This document shows, piece by piece, positions 15,171 through 22,298 of a stretch of DNA of 22,298 bases; within the stretch, counting starts at the first letter, position 1; each line of letters opens with the position of its first letter. Made by a program: the position numbers and the translations under genes. The notes beneath the pieces were generated by a model, which made no database searches, was not told the origin of the DNA, and was given only the letters and a program-made list of their open reading frames with translations. The stretch is from Bacteroidales bacterium (GTDB lineage: Bacteria; Bacteroidota; Bacteroidia; Bacteroidales; JALTDM01): assembly GCA_027074135.1 (NCBI GenBank), contig JALTDM010000195.1, positions 1-22,298 on the forward strand. Reading direction: 5' to 3'.

Positions 15171-16934
15171 ATGTACAGAACACACACTTGCGGAGAATTA
15201 AGATTGTCAGACAAAGGAAAAAACGTTACACTTGCCGGTTGGGTACAAAGAATACGGGACAAAGGCAAAATGATTTGGATAGACATCAGAGACCGTTACG
15301 GCATAACCCAACTTATTTTTGAACAAGGCAAAACAGACGAAAACATTTTAAATACAGCCAAATCATTTGGCCGGGAATATGTAATTCAAGTAACAGGCAA
15401 AGTTATTGAGCGATATTCAAAAAACCCTGAATTGCCTACAGGTGAAATAGAAATTTTTGTTACGGAACTGAAAATCCTCAGCAAGTCAGAGGTTCCACCT
15501 TTTACAATTGAAGACAACACCGACGGAGGCGAAGAATTAAGATACAAATACCGCTACCTTGACCTACGAAGGCCAGAATTACAAAGAAATATGGCACTTC
15601 GCTACCGCGTGGCAAAAGAAGTTAGAAATTACTTTGACAAACACGGATTTTTTGAAATTGAAACACCTTACCTCATCAAATCAACACCCGAAGGCGCTAG
15701 AGATTTTATTGTTCCGTCAAGGCTGCACCCTGGTAGTTTTTATGCGCTGCCACAATCACCGCAGACATTTAAGCAACTTTTGATGATAGCAGGCTACGAC
15801 CGTTATTTTCAGATAGTGAAATGCTTCAGAGACGAAGACTTCAGAGCAGACCGCCAACCTGAATTTACCCAAATTGACTGCGAAATGGCATTTGTAGAGC
15901 AAGAAGATGTGCTGAACATGTTTGAAGGAATGATGAAACACTTGCTCAAAAAAGTAATGAATGTTGAGATAGACAAGTTTCCGCGTCTGACATACGATTA
16001 TGCAATGGAAAAATACGGCTCCGACAAGCCCGACATTCGTTTTGAAATGCTTATAAATGACCTCACAGACTTAATAAAAGGCAAAGGATTTAAAGTATTT
16101 GACGACAGCGAATACATCGGCGGAATTGTGGTAAAAAATCAAGCCGGAGTTTCACGAAAAGTTCTGGATAAATTTACAAACTTTGTTAAGCAACCGCAAA
16201 TAGGTGCAAAAGGGCTAGTTTATGCCAAATACAACAAAGACGGCACTATCAAAAGTAGCATCGACAAATTCTACACAAACAACGACTGGAAAGCCGTTTT
16301 CGAACAAATGGAAGACAAGCCTCAGCCGGACGATTTGGTTCTTATTCTCTCAGGCAACAAGCAAGAAACACTTGTTCAGCTTGGCAAATTAAGACTGCAT
16401 GTGGCAGAATATTTTGAAATGATTGACCACAGTAAGTTTGCTCCGCTATGGGTGGTAAACTTCCCGCTGTTTGAATGGGACGACGAAGACCAACGCTTTG
16501 TGGCAATGCACCACCCGTTTACTTCACCCGTGCCAGAAGACATAGAGCTTTTTGATACAGATCCGGGTAAGATGCGTGCAAACGCCTATGATATGGTGCT
16601 CAACGGAGTTGAAGTTGGAGGAGGCTCAATAAGAATACATGATGCCGAAGTGCAAAAAAAGATGTTCAGGGCATTGAATTTATCAGAAGATGAAATTGAA
16701 GAAAAATTCGGTTTCATCATCAACGCATTCCGCTACGGAGCTCCGCCTCACGGAGGTATTGCATTCGGGTTGGACAGGATTGTAGCGCTCTTTGCGGGTA
16801 CAAACAGCATAAGGGATGTAATAGCATTTCCCAAAAACAATGCCGGAAGGGATATTATGCTTGATTCACCTTCACCTGTAAGCCCCGAACAATTAAAAGA
16901 ATTGCATTTGGAAATTAAAAAGCCTAAAAATTGA
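15171..16934 (+). CDS. aspS: Aspartyl-tRNA synthetase, bacterial type
   Basis: Class IIb synthetase charging tRNA-Asp. The 587-residue length fits the bacterial form, with N-terminal OB fold (LAGWVQRIRDKGKMIWIDIR, about 21-40), motif 2 FRDEDFRADRQPEFTQID (about 219-237), the bacteria-specific GAD insertion (about 285-410), GVEVGGGSIRIHD, and motif 3 FGLDRIVALFAG (about 531-543) followed by SIRDVIAFPKN. The ATG at 15171 begins MYRTHTCGELR, the usual AspRS N-terminus. Because asnS is also present, this cell does not need AspRS to mischarge tRNA-Asn. It is the last gene of the lysS-gpsA-pseudouridine synthase-aspS run. Confidence 0.97.
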   Translation: MYRTHTCGELRLSDKGKNVTLAGWVQRIRDKGKMIWIDIRDRYGITQLIFEQGKTDENILNTAKSFGREYVIQVTGKVIERYSKNPELPTGEIEIFVTELKILSKSEVPPFTIEDNTDGGEELRYKYRYLDLRRPELQRNMALRYRVAKEVRNYFDKHGFFEIETPYLIKSTPEGARDFIVPSRLHPGSFYALPQSPQTFKQLLMIAGYDRYFQIVKCFRDEDFRADRQPEFTQIDCEMAFVEQEDVLNMFEGMMKHLLKKVMNVEIDKFPRLTYDYAMEKYGSDKPDIRFEMLINDLTDLIKGKGFKVFDDSEYIGGIVVKNQAGVSRKVLDKFTNFVKQPQIGAKGLVYAKYNKDGTIKSSIDKFYTNNDWKAVFEQMEDKPQPDDLVLILSGNKQETLVQLGKLRLHVAEYFEMIDHSKFAPLWVVNFPLFEWDDEDQRFVAMHHPFTSPVPEDIELFDTDPGKMRANAYDMVLNGVEVGGGSIRIHDAEVQKKMFRALNLSEDEIEEKFGFIINAFRYGAPPHGGIAFGLDRIVALFAGTNSIRDVIAFPKNNAGRDIMLDSPSPVSPEQLKELHLEIKKPKN

Positions 16935-16937
16935 TTA

Positions 16938-16960
16938 TATGTTAAAAAACATAATTTTTG
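16938..16960 (+). terminator. Possible weak terminator after aspS
   Basis: A 6-bp AT-rich stem TATGTT/AACATA with an AAAA loop is followed by ATTTTTG, starting four bases after the aspS stop. The arms contain only one G-C pair each, so termination would be weak. It would separate the synthetase operon from the ClC genes. Confidence 0.3.
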
Positions 16961-17007
16961 TCAGCTTGTATATTTAAAATCGCAGCCACTATAAGTAAAG
17001 GGTAAAA

Positions 17008-18798
17008 ATGAATATAAAAACAAAAAAAATTATTAACTCTTTCAATCTTTGGCGGTTAAAGAATATTAGTGACAAAAATTTTATTTACATTTTAAGCATA
17101 CTTACCGGTATTATTGGTGGCATAGTAGTTGCAATAATAAAAGACTCTGTACATATTGTTAGAAACTTACTCACAGGTCACTTCTCAATAGAATACGGAA
17201 ATTATATGTTCATTATTTATCCTGCTATTGGAATTACGCTTACAGTACTTTTTATTCGATATGTTTTAAGAAACTGGTTGGGACATGGTATACCTAAAGT
17301 GCTGTATGCCATTTCCCGCAAAGGCGGTATAATGGACACCTACAACCTTTATGCTTATATAATTGCAAGTGCCCTTACTGTAGGTTTCGGAGGTTCTGTC
17401 GGACTTGAAGGTCCTACAATTGCTACCGGAGCAAGCTATGGATCAAACCTTGCAAGACTTTTCAGACTAAAATACAAAGACACTGTTTTACTTATCGGAG
17501 CAGCAAGTACAGCAGCATTGGCTGCTATTTTCAAAGCCCCTATAACCGGAATAATTTTCGTCCTGGAAATAATGATGATTGATCTAAATTTTACTTCACT
17601 ACTTGCATTATTACTTGCAAGTTCCACAGCTGTTTTAACATCTTACTTAATTTTTGGGAGAGACGTTATTTATCCTATTACTGTCTCATATACAATGGAT
17701 TATTCAAATATTCCATATTATATTTTGCTTGCATTGATTAGTGGAATTGTCAGCTTATATTACTTCAAAGTTTATGTAAAAATAAATGACTTTTTTAAAA
17801 AATTTAGAACTTGGTATTTTCGTCTTCCGGTTGGAACAATTTTGTTAGGTATTATTATTTTCTTATTTCCTGCATTATACGGAGAAGGTTACGAATCTAT
17901 AAACTCTGCACTGAATGGTGATTACATTCATTTGTTTGAAAAATCATTTTATTACGGTTATCATACAAATTTTGATGTGGTATTGTTGGTACTGTTAGCA
18001 ATTGTATTGTTGAAAGTGGTAGCAATGACAATCACTTTTACGGCAGGAGGCGTAGGAGGTGATTTTGCCCCTACCCTATTTATAGGTGCACATCTCGGCT
18101 TACTGTTTGCCTTAGCTTCAAATCACTTTTTGGGTACTAATCTCAACCCTACAATTTTTGCCTTGCTTGGAATGACAGGAATGATTTCTGGTGTGCTGCA
18201 TGGGCCACTAACAAGTATGTTTTTAATTGCCGAAGTAACAAGCAGTTACAAAATGTTTTTACCATTGATGATTGTAAGTGCATTAACTTTTCTATTTGTC
18301 CGTATTTTCAATAAATACTCTATATACACATATCAATTGGCTAAACGTGGAGAACTTATTACTCATAATAAAGATAAATCTGCGTTACAATTGCTTGAAA
18401 TAGAAAAATTGTTGGAAACAAATTTTAGAGCAGTAAAAAGGAATTTTACATTAGGGCAATTAGTTAAAGAATTTGAAAAATCAACACGTAATTTATTTCC
18501 TGTTCTTGATGATGAAGGTAAGTTAGAGGGTATTGTTGTGTTGGAAGACATACGGAAAATAATGTGTAAACCCGAATATTACGATAAAGTATTAGCCGAA
18601 GATGTAATGGTAAAACTTAATGAAAAAGAAATAGTAGATATAGATGAAGATAATATGGAAGATGTTGTCAATAAATTCAACATAACCGGTAATTATAACC
18701 TTCCGGTAGTAAAAGATGATAAATATCTTGGCTTTTTATCCCGCGCAAATGTTCTAACATCATATCGAAAACTCATCAATCTCTTTAGTGAAGAATAA
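17008..18798 (+). CDS. ClC-family anion transporter with CBS pair (paralogue 1)
   Basis: A 596-residue integral membrane protein of the ClC chloride channel/antiporter family, with about ten or more hydrophobic helices in residues 25-440 and a cytoplasmic CBS domain pair (about 455-590) that usually binds adenine nucleotides. Filter motifs: GHGIP at 92-96 (E. coli GSGIP, Ser107 replaced by His93); GLEGP at 132-136 with the external gating glutamate Glu134 kept; and GGDFAP at 350-355, where the residue before Phe is Asp352. The position equal to the E. coli internal proton glutamate (Glu203) appears to be Ile188 in VLEIMM, so tight H+/Cl- antiport is doubtful. The start is ATG 17008. The paralogue follows 98 bases downstream on the same strand. 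Confidence 0.93.
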   Translation: MNIKTKKIINSFNLWRLKNISDKNFIYILSILTGIIGGIVVAIIKDSVHIVRNLLTGHFSIEYGNYMFIIYPAIGITLTVLFIRYVLRNWLGHGIPKVLYAISRKGGIMDTYNLYAYIIASALTVGFGGSVGLEGPTIATGASYGSNLARLFRLKYKDTVLLIGAASTAALAAIFKAPITGIIFVLEIMMIDLNFTSLLALLLASSTAVLTSYLIFGRDVIYPITVSYTMDYSNIPYYILLALISGIVSLYYFKVYVKINDFFKKFRTWYFRLPVGTILLGIIIFLFPALYGEGYESINSALNGDYIHLFEKSFYYGYHTNFDVVLLVLLAIVLLKVVAMTITFTAGGVGGDFAPTLFIGAHLGLLFALASNHFLGTNLNPTIFALLGMTGMISGVLHGPLTSMFLIAEVTSSYKMFLPLMIVSALTFLFVRIFNKYSIYTYQLAKRGELITHNKDKSALQLLEIEKLLETNFRAVKRNFTLGQLVKEFEKSTRNLFPVLDDEGKLEGIVVLEDIRKIMCKPEYYDKVLAEDVMVKLNEKEIVDIDEDNMEDVVNKFNITGNYNLPVVKDDKYLGFLSRANVLTSYRKLINLFSEE

Positions 18799-18849
18799 GA
18801 ATAACCTGCATACAAAACAATTTTATTAAACATTATTAAAATAAAATAT

Positions 18850-18857
18850 TAAATTTG
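18850..18857 (+). promoter_or_regulatory. Bacteroidota-type -7 promoter box for ClC paralogue 2
   Basis: TAAATTTG matches TAnnTTTG and lies 39 bases upstream of the second ClC ATG, inside the 98-base gap between the twins. It suggests the second copy can be expressed independently. No -33 element is obvious. Confidence 0.5.
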
Positions 18858-18896
18858 TGATGAAAATTAAAAAAATTTTTTGAGCAAATAATTTTA

Positions 18897-20687
18897 ATGG
18901 ATATGCATTTCTCACCCTTTGAAAAGTTCAACGTATGGCGTATTAAAAATATTAGCGATAAAAACTTTATTTATATCCTGAGCATTTTTATCGGATTGCT
19001 TGGAGGCGTAATTGCAGCACTTATAAAAAACCTTGTACATCTCATAAGAACACTACTAACAAGTTCATTTTCAATAAATTATGGAAATCTCTTGTTTATT
19101 ATATTACCTGCTATAGGTATTACACTTTCAGTATTTTTCATGCGATATCTGTTACGAAAATGGGTTGGTGATGGAATTCCTACGGTTTTGCACGCAATTT
19201 CACGTAAAAATGGTATAATGGATTCACATAACTTGTACTCATCAATAATCACAAGTTCTTTAACAGTTGGATTCGGAGGTTCTGTTGGTCTTGAAGGTCC
19301 AACCGTTGCAACAGGTGCAGGTTGGGGGTCAAACATAGCCAAACTACTCAAACTAAGCTACAAAGACACTCTCATATTACTTGGAGCGGCAAGTACAGCA
19401 GCAATGTCTGCAATTTTTAAAGCACCTATTACGGGTATTGTTTATGTGCTGGAAATAATAATGCTTGACTTGAATTTAACTTCTTTGATGGCTTTATTAC
19501 TTTCAAGTTCAACATCAGTATTAACTTCTTTTGCTCTATTAGGAAAAGATGTTTTATATCCTGTTAACATCAACTATCACTTAAACTATAATCATGTACC
19601 GTATTTTATTCTTTTAGCAGTTTTTAGTGGTATTTTTAGCTTATATTATTTTAAAACTTATGTAAGTATTACACGATTTTTCAGAGGATACTTAAAAAAA
19701 TGGTATTACCGCTTACCAATAGGAACTATTTTTCTAGGTATTGTTATACTTATTTTTCCTGCTTTATATGGTGAAGGTTATGAATCTATAAACTCTGCAT
19801 TGAATGGGGATTATATGCACTTATTCGAAAAAACATTCTTTTATAACCTTAATTCAAACTTTAGTATTGTGCTACTAATAATTTTAGGAGTAGTTTTATT
19901 CAAGGTTGTAGCAATGACATTAACTTTCTCGGCAGGAGGCATTGGAGGTGTATTTGCTCCGACACTGTTTGTGGGTTCTCATCTTGGACTAGGCTTTGCA
20001 TTGGCATCAAACCACTTTCTGGGAACGCACTTTGACCCGACTATTTTTGCATTACTAGGAATGACAGGAATGATTTCTGGAGTATTGCACGGCCCACTTA
20101 CAGGTATATTTCTAATTGCTGAGATAACAAGCAGTTACAATATGTTTTTACCATTAATGATAGTAAGTGCAACATCATTTTTTATTGTTAGAATTTTCAA
20201 TAAATATTCAATCTATACTTACCAACTTGCAAAACGCGGAGAACTAGTCACCCATAATAAAGATAAGTCTGCACTTCAAATGCTGGAAATCGAAGAATTG
20301 CTTGAAACAAATTTCAGAACAATAAAAAGCAATTATACACTAAGACAAATAAATAAAGAAGTGGAACAATCAACTCGTAATCTTTTTCCTGTTCTTGATG
20401 ATAACGGCAATCTAGAAGGTATTGTTGTAATGGATGATATAAGAAAAATTATGTTTAACCCTGAGTATTACGATAAAGTAAGGGCAAAAGATGTTATGCT
20501 AAAACTAAAAGAAAATGAAATCGTTGATATTGACAACGATAATATGGAAGAAGTAATAAACAAATTCAACACCACAGGGCACTACAACCTTCCCGTTGTA
20601 AAAAACGGCAAATATTTGGGCTTTCTATCACGAGCTAATGTGCTTACTTCTTACAGAAAACTTATTAATTTGTTCTCCGGAGAATAA
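18897..20687 (+). CDS. ClC-family anion transporter with CBS pair (paralogue 2)
   Basis: Exactly the same length (596 residues) and domain plan as paralogue 1, alignable along the whole protein including the CBS pair. Long identical blocks such as YGEGYESINSALNGDY and TYQLAKRGEL show a tandem gene duplication. Filter motifs differ: GDGIP at 91-95 (Asp92 where paralogue 1 has His and E. coli Ser) and GGVFAP at 350-355 (Val352 where paralogue 1 has Asp). The external gating glutamate Glu133 is kept in GLEGP, and the internal proton-glutamate position is Ile187. The start ATG 18897 gives MDMHFSPFEKFNVWRIKN, aligning with SFNLWRLKN of the twin. It has its own candidate promoter box upstream. Confidence 0.93.
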   Translation: MDMHFSPFEKFNVWRIKNISDKNFIYILSIFIGLLGGVIAALIKNLVHLIRTLLTSSFSINYGNLLFIILPAIGITLSVFFMRYLLRKWVGDGIPTVLHAISRKNGIMDSHNLYSSIITSSLTVGFGGSVGLEGPTVATGAGWGSNIAKLLKLSYKDTLILLGAASTAAMSAIFKAPITGIVYVLEIIMLDLNLTSLMALLLSSSTSVLTSFALLGKDVLYPVNINYHLNYNHVPYFILLAVFSGIFSLYYFKTYVSITRFFRGYLKKWYYRLPIGTIFLGIVILIFPALYGEGYESINSALNGDYMHLFEKTFFYNLNSNFSIVLLIILGVVLFKVVAMTLTFSAGGIGGVFAPTLFVGSHLGLGFALASNHFLGTHFDPTIFALLGMTGMISGVLHGPLTGIFLIAEITSSYNMFLPLMIVSATSFFIVRIFNKYSIYTYQLAKRGELVTHNKDKSALQMLEIEELLETNFRTIKSNYTLRQINKEVEQSTRNLFPVLDDNGNLEGIVVMDDIRKIMFNPEYYDKVRAKDVMLKLKENEIVDIDNDNMEEVINKFNTTGHYNLPVVKNGKYLGFLSRANVLTSYRKLINLFSGE

Positions 20688-20770
20688 TTTTTTATTTACA
20701 AACAAAAAATAATTTCAAGAAACCTCACTTCCACTTTTTTGGATAGTATATAGAAAAACTGAAAAAAACT

Positions 20771-20800
20771 TCATAAAAAATAGCAGGACTTCTGCCCTGC
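20771..20800 (-). terminator. Intrinsic terminator of the aconitase-family gene
   Basis: On the minus strand GCAGG/CCTGC arms (20783-20800, 8-base loop) are followed by TATTTTTTATG. It lies about 32 bases past the aconitase-family stop. The same hairpin could slow plus-strand transcripts leaving the ClC genes, but the plus-strand tail is a weaker T-run. Confidence 0.7.
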
Positions 20801-20831
20801 CATCTTCTTATTGTTTTATTGTTTAACCTTT

Positions 20832-22298
20832 TTAATTTTGATGCTTAACAATCCAATTTACAAGCCCTTTGCTTTCAATGATTTCAAGCAATTTGTCAGG
20901 CAGCGGCTCAAACTTGTATGTTTTACCGTTCATATAAATTTCACCTTTCGAGAAATCAATGTCAATTTTATAGCCCGGCTGATATTCTTCTACCACTTGC
21001 GGATGTACTATAAGCAACAAACCTTGATTTATGGACGAACGGTAAAAAATCCTGTTTACCGACTTAACAATTACCGCCTTAATACCGATATGTGCCAAAC
21101 CTACTGCAGGATGTTCGCGTGAACTTCCGCACCCGAAGTTTTCGCCTGCAACAATTATATCGCCCGTTTGTGCATTCTTTGCAAAATTTACATCAAAACC
21201 TGCAAACAAATGCGGAATAATCGCTTCAGGATCGGAACTCAACACTTTATAAGTCAAATTACCCGCAAACATTTGGTCAGTGTTAAGGTTATCAACATCC
21301 TTGTAATTCCACACACCGTTTATTCGCCTGTTTTCGTTTTCGGGAATAACAATCGTACTACTTTGCTCCATTTTGTACGGAAAAACTTCCTTACCGGAAG
21401 GCTTAATACCTAACAGTTCTTCTTTCGGGTCAGCAAGATAACCTTTTATTGCGGAATAAGCTGCAACTGCAGGAGATGCAAGATAAATGCTGGCATTTTT
21501 GTTACCCATTCTACCGAGGAAATTCCTGTTTGCGGTAGAAACAACATTAAATCCATCACCGGGAATTCCTTGACCCGTACCAAGACAAGGACCGCAAGAA
21601 GCCGTTAGTACATTTCCGCCCGCTTTAATAAAGGTTTCGACAATTCCTTCTTTTATTGCTTGCAAATAAATTTCTTGTGATGCGGGAGTAACGATAAGTT
21701 GCACGCCTTCTTTTACTTTTTTTCCTTTGAGAATTGCAGCTGCTTCCCTCAAGTCTTCTATTCTACCATTGGTACAAGTTCCTATAAACACCTCATTAAT
21801 AGGAACTCCAACAACTTCACTTAATGCTTTCACATTATCCACATGGTGAGGAGCTGCTACAACAGGAAACAAATCATCAAGGTTCAATTCAATTTCTTTG
21901 GCATAAGTTGCATCCGTATCAGCCCATACACCGTTCAATTCATCAACAGATACTCCGTAAAAATCAGCCAATACCTCATCAGGCGGAAAAACCGCATTTT
22001 TTGCTCCCATTTCCGAAGCAAGGTTGGCAATTGTCATTCTTTCGGAAATACCGAGTGATTTAACACCTTCACCGTGATATTCAATAGACATATAATTTGC
22101 TCCTGCAGAGCCTATCATGCCGATTATCCACAAAGATATGTCTTTAGCATACACACCTTTAGGTAATTTACCGTGAAGTGTAACTTTAAGAGTTTCGGGT
22201 ACTCTGAACCAAGTTTCGCCTCTACGCCAAATACCTGCTGCCTCAGTTCTGTCTATACCTGCAGCCATAGCATTAAAAGCACCTGCCGTACAAGTGTG
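20832..22298 (-). CDS. Aconitase/3-isopropylmalate dehydratase family enzyme, fused large and small domains, 5' partial
   Basis: The frame is open to the right edge, upstream of the first internal ATG (22268), and reads HTCTAGAFNAMAAGI, continuing the conserved DSHT segment of the family. The N-terminal part, probably 100-150 residues, is missing. The enzymes isomerise hydroxy-acids by dehydration and rehydration with a [4Fe-4S] cluster. Cluster ligands are visible: the Cys of IGTCTNGR (about residue 175 of the fragment) and both Cys of SCGPCLG (235 and 238), spaced as in aconitase. NRNFLGRMG and ASPAVAAYSAI fit the isopropylmalate/homoaconitate branch. From about residue 335 the small (swivel) domain follows in the same chain: NTDQMF, then GENFGCGSSREH with the catalytic serine loop, and INQGLLLI. 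Fusion is unlike typical two-subunit LeuCD. Substrate (isopropylmalate, homoaconitate or citrate) is undecided; no leu or lys pathway partner is in the window. Confidence 0.85.
   Translation of the reverse strand, partial: HTCTAGAFNAMAAGIDRTEAAGIWRRGETWFRVPETLKVTLHGKLPKGVYAKDISLWIIGMIGSAGANYMSIEYHGEGVKSLGISERMTIANLASEMGAKNAVFPPDEVLADFYGVSVDELNGVWADTDATYAKEIELNLDDLFPVVAAPHHVDNVKALSEVVGVPINEVFIGTCTNGRIEDLREAAAILKGKKVKEGVQLIVTPASQEIYLQAIKEGIVETFIKAGGNVLTASCGPCLGTGQGIPGDGFNVVSTANRNFLGRMGNKNASIYLASPAVAAYSAIKGYLADPKEELLGIKPSGKEVFPYKMEQSSTIVIPENENRRINGVWNYKDVDNLNTDQMFAGNLTYKVLSSDPEAIIPHLFAGFDVNFAKNAQTGDIIVAGENFGCGSSREHPAVGLAHIGIKAVIVKSVNRIFYRSSINQGLLLIVHPQVVEEYQPGYKIDIDFSKGEIYMNGKTYKFEPLPDKLLEIIESKGLVNWIVKHQN

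Noticed and set aside
17008..20687. Tandem ClC pair as an assembly artefact
   Set aside because: The copies differ throughout at nucleotide and protein level, including filter residues and the upstream regions, so this is a genuine diverged duplication.
20688..20831. Small RNA between ClC paralogue 2 and the aconitase-family gene
   Set aside because: The only structure is the GCAGG/CCTGC hairpin, which is adequately explained as a terminator.
22290..22292. Cys of HTCT in the aconitase-family protein as a cluster ligand
   Set aside because: In the family the cluster is held by the Cys of the GTCTN motif and the two of CGPC. The HTCT segment belongs to the substrate-side histidine motif.

Overview
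The window looks like an ordinary chromosomal stretch from an AT-rich member of the Bacteroidota. The signs are: Bacteroidota-type -7 promoter boxes (TAnnTTTG) upstream of asnS, valS, lysS and the second ClC gene; a LysRS with the C-terminal extension typical of that phylum; the lysS-gpsA gene order common there; a PAS/SpoIIE phosphatase with the linker often seen in that group; and weak or absent Shine-Dalgarno sequences. No rRNA, tRNA, CRISPR array, phage gene or intact transposase gene was found.

Layout from left to right. (1) 1-2725, plus strand: the 3' part of a PAS-PAS-SpoIIE/PP2C phosphatase gene (open at the left edge), then aroC. (2) 2722-7485, minus strand: a tightly packed five-gene run read as asnS, a membrane-anchored coiled-coil protein, a SprT-like metalloprotease, a GDP-mannose pyrophosphorylase and a small outer-membrane protein. 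It meets aroC tail to tail on a shared TTAA. (3) 7541-8116: a non-coding island of about 0.5 kb with inverted repeats at its ends, four compact hairpins and decayed reading frames. (4) 8117-10810, minus strand: valS with its terminator. (5) 10888-11400, plus strand: a small single-HKD phospholipase-D-like protein, divergent from valS. (6) 11520-16934, plus strand: a compact lysS-gpsA-pseudouridine synthase-aspS run. (7) 17008-20687, plus strand: two tandem paralogous ClC anion transporters with CBS domains. (8) 20832-22298, minus strand: the 3' part of a single-chain aconitase/isopropylmalate-dehydratase family enzyme with large and small subunits fused, open at the right edge.

Most of the content is housekeeping: four aminoacyl-tRNA synthetases (Asn, Val, Lys, Asp, including all three core class IIb enzymes), an rRNA pseudouridine synthase, chorismate synthesis, glycerol-3-phosphate synthesis and GDP-mannose synthesis. 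I found no clear undescribed multi-gene system. The points most worth a second look are the reciprocal acidic substitutions in the anion filters of the twin ClC proteins, their shared loss of the internal proton glutamate, the structured repeat island between asnS and valS, the uncharacterised coiled-coil protein in the asnS operon, and the Cys-tailed HKD protein.
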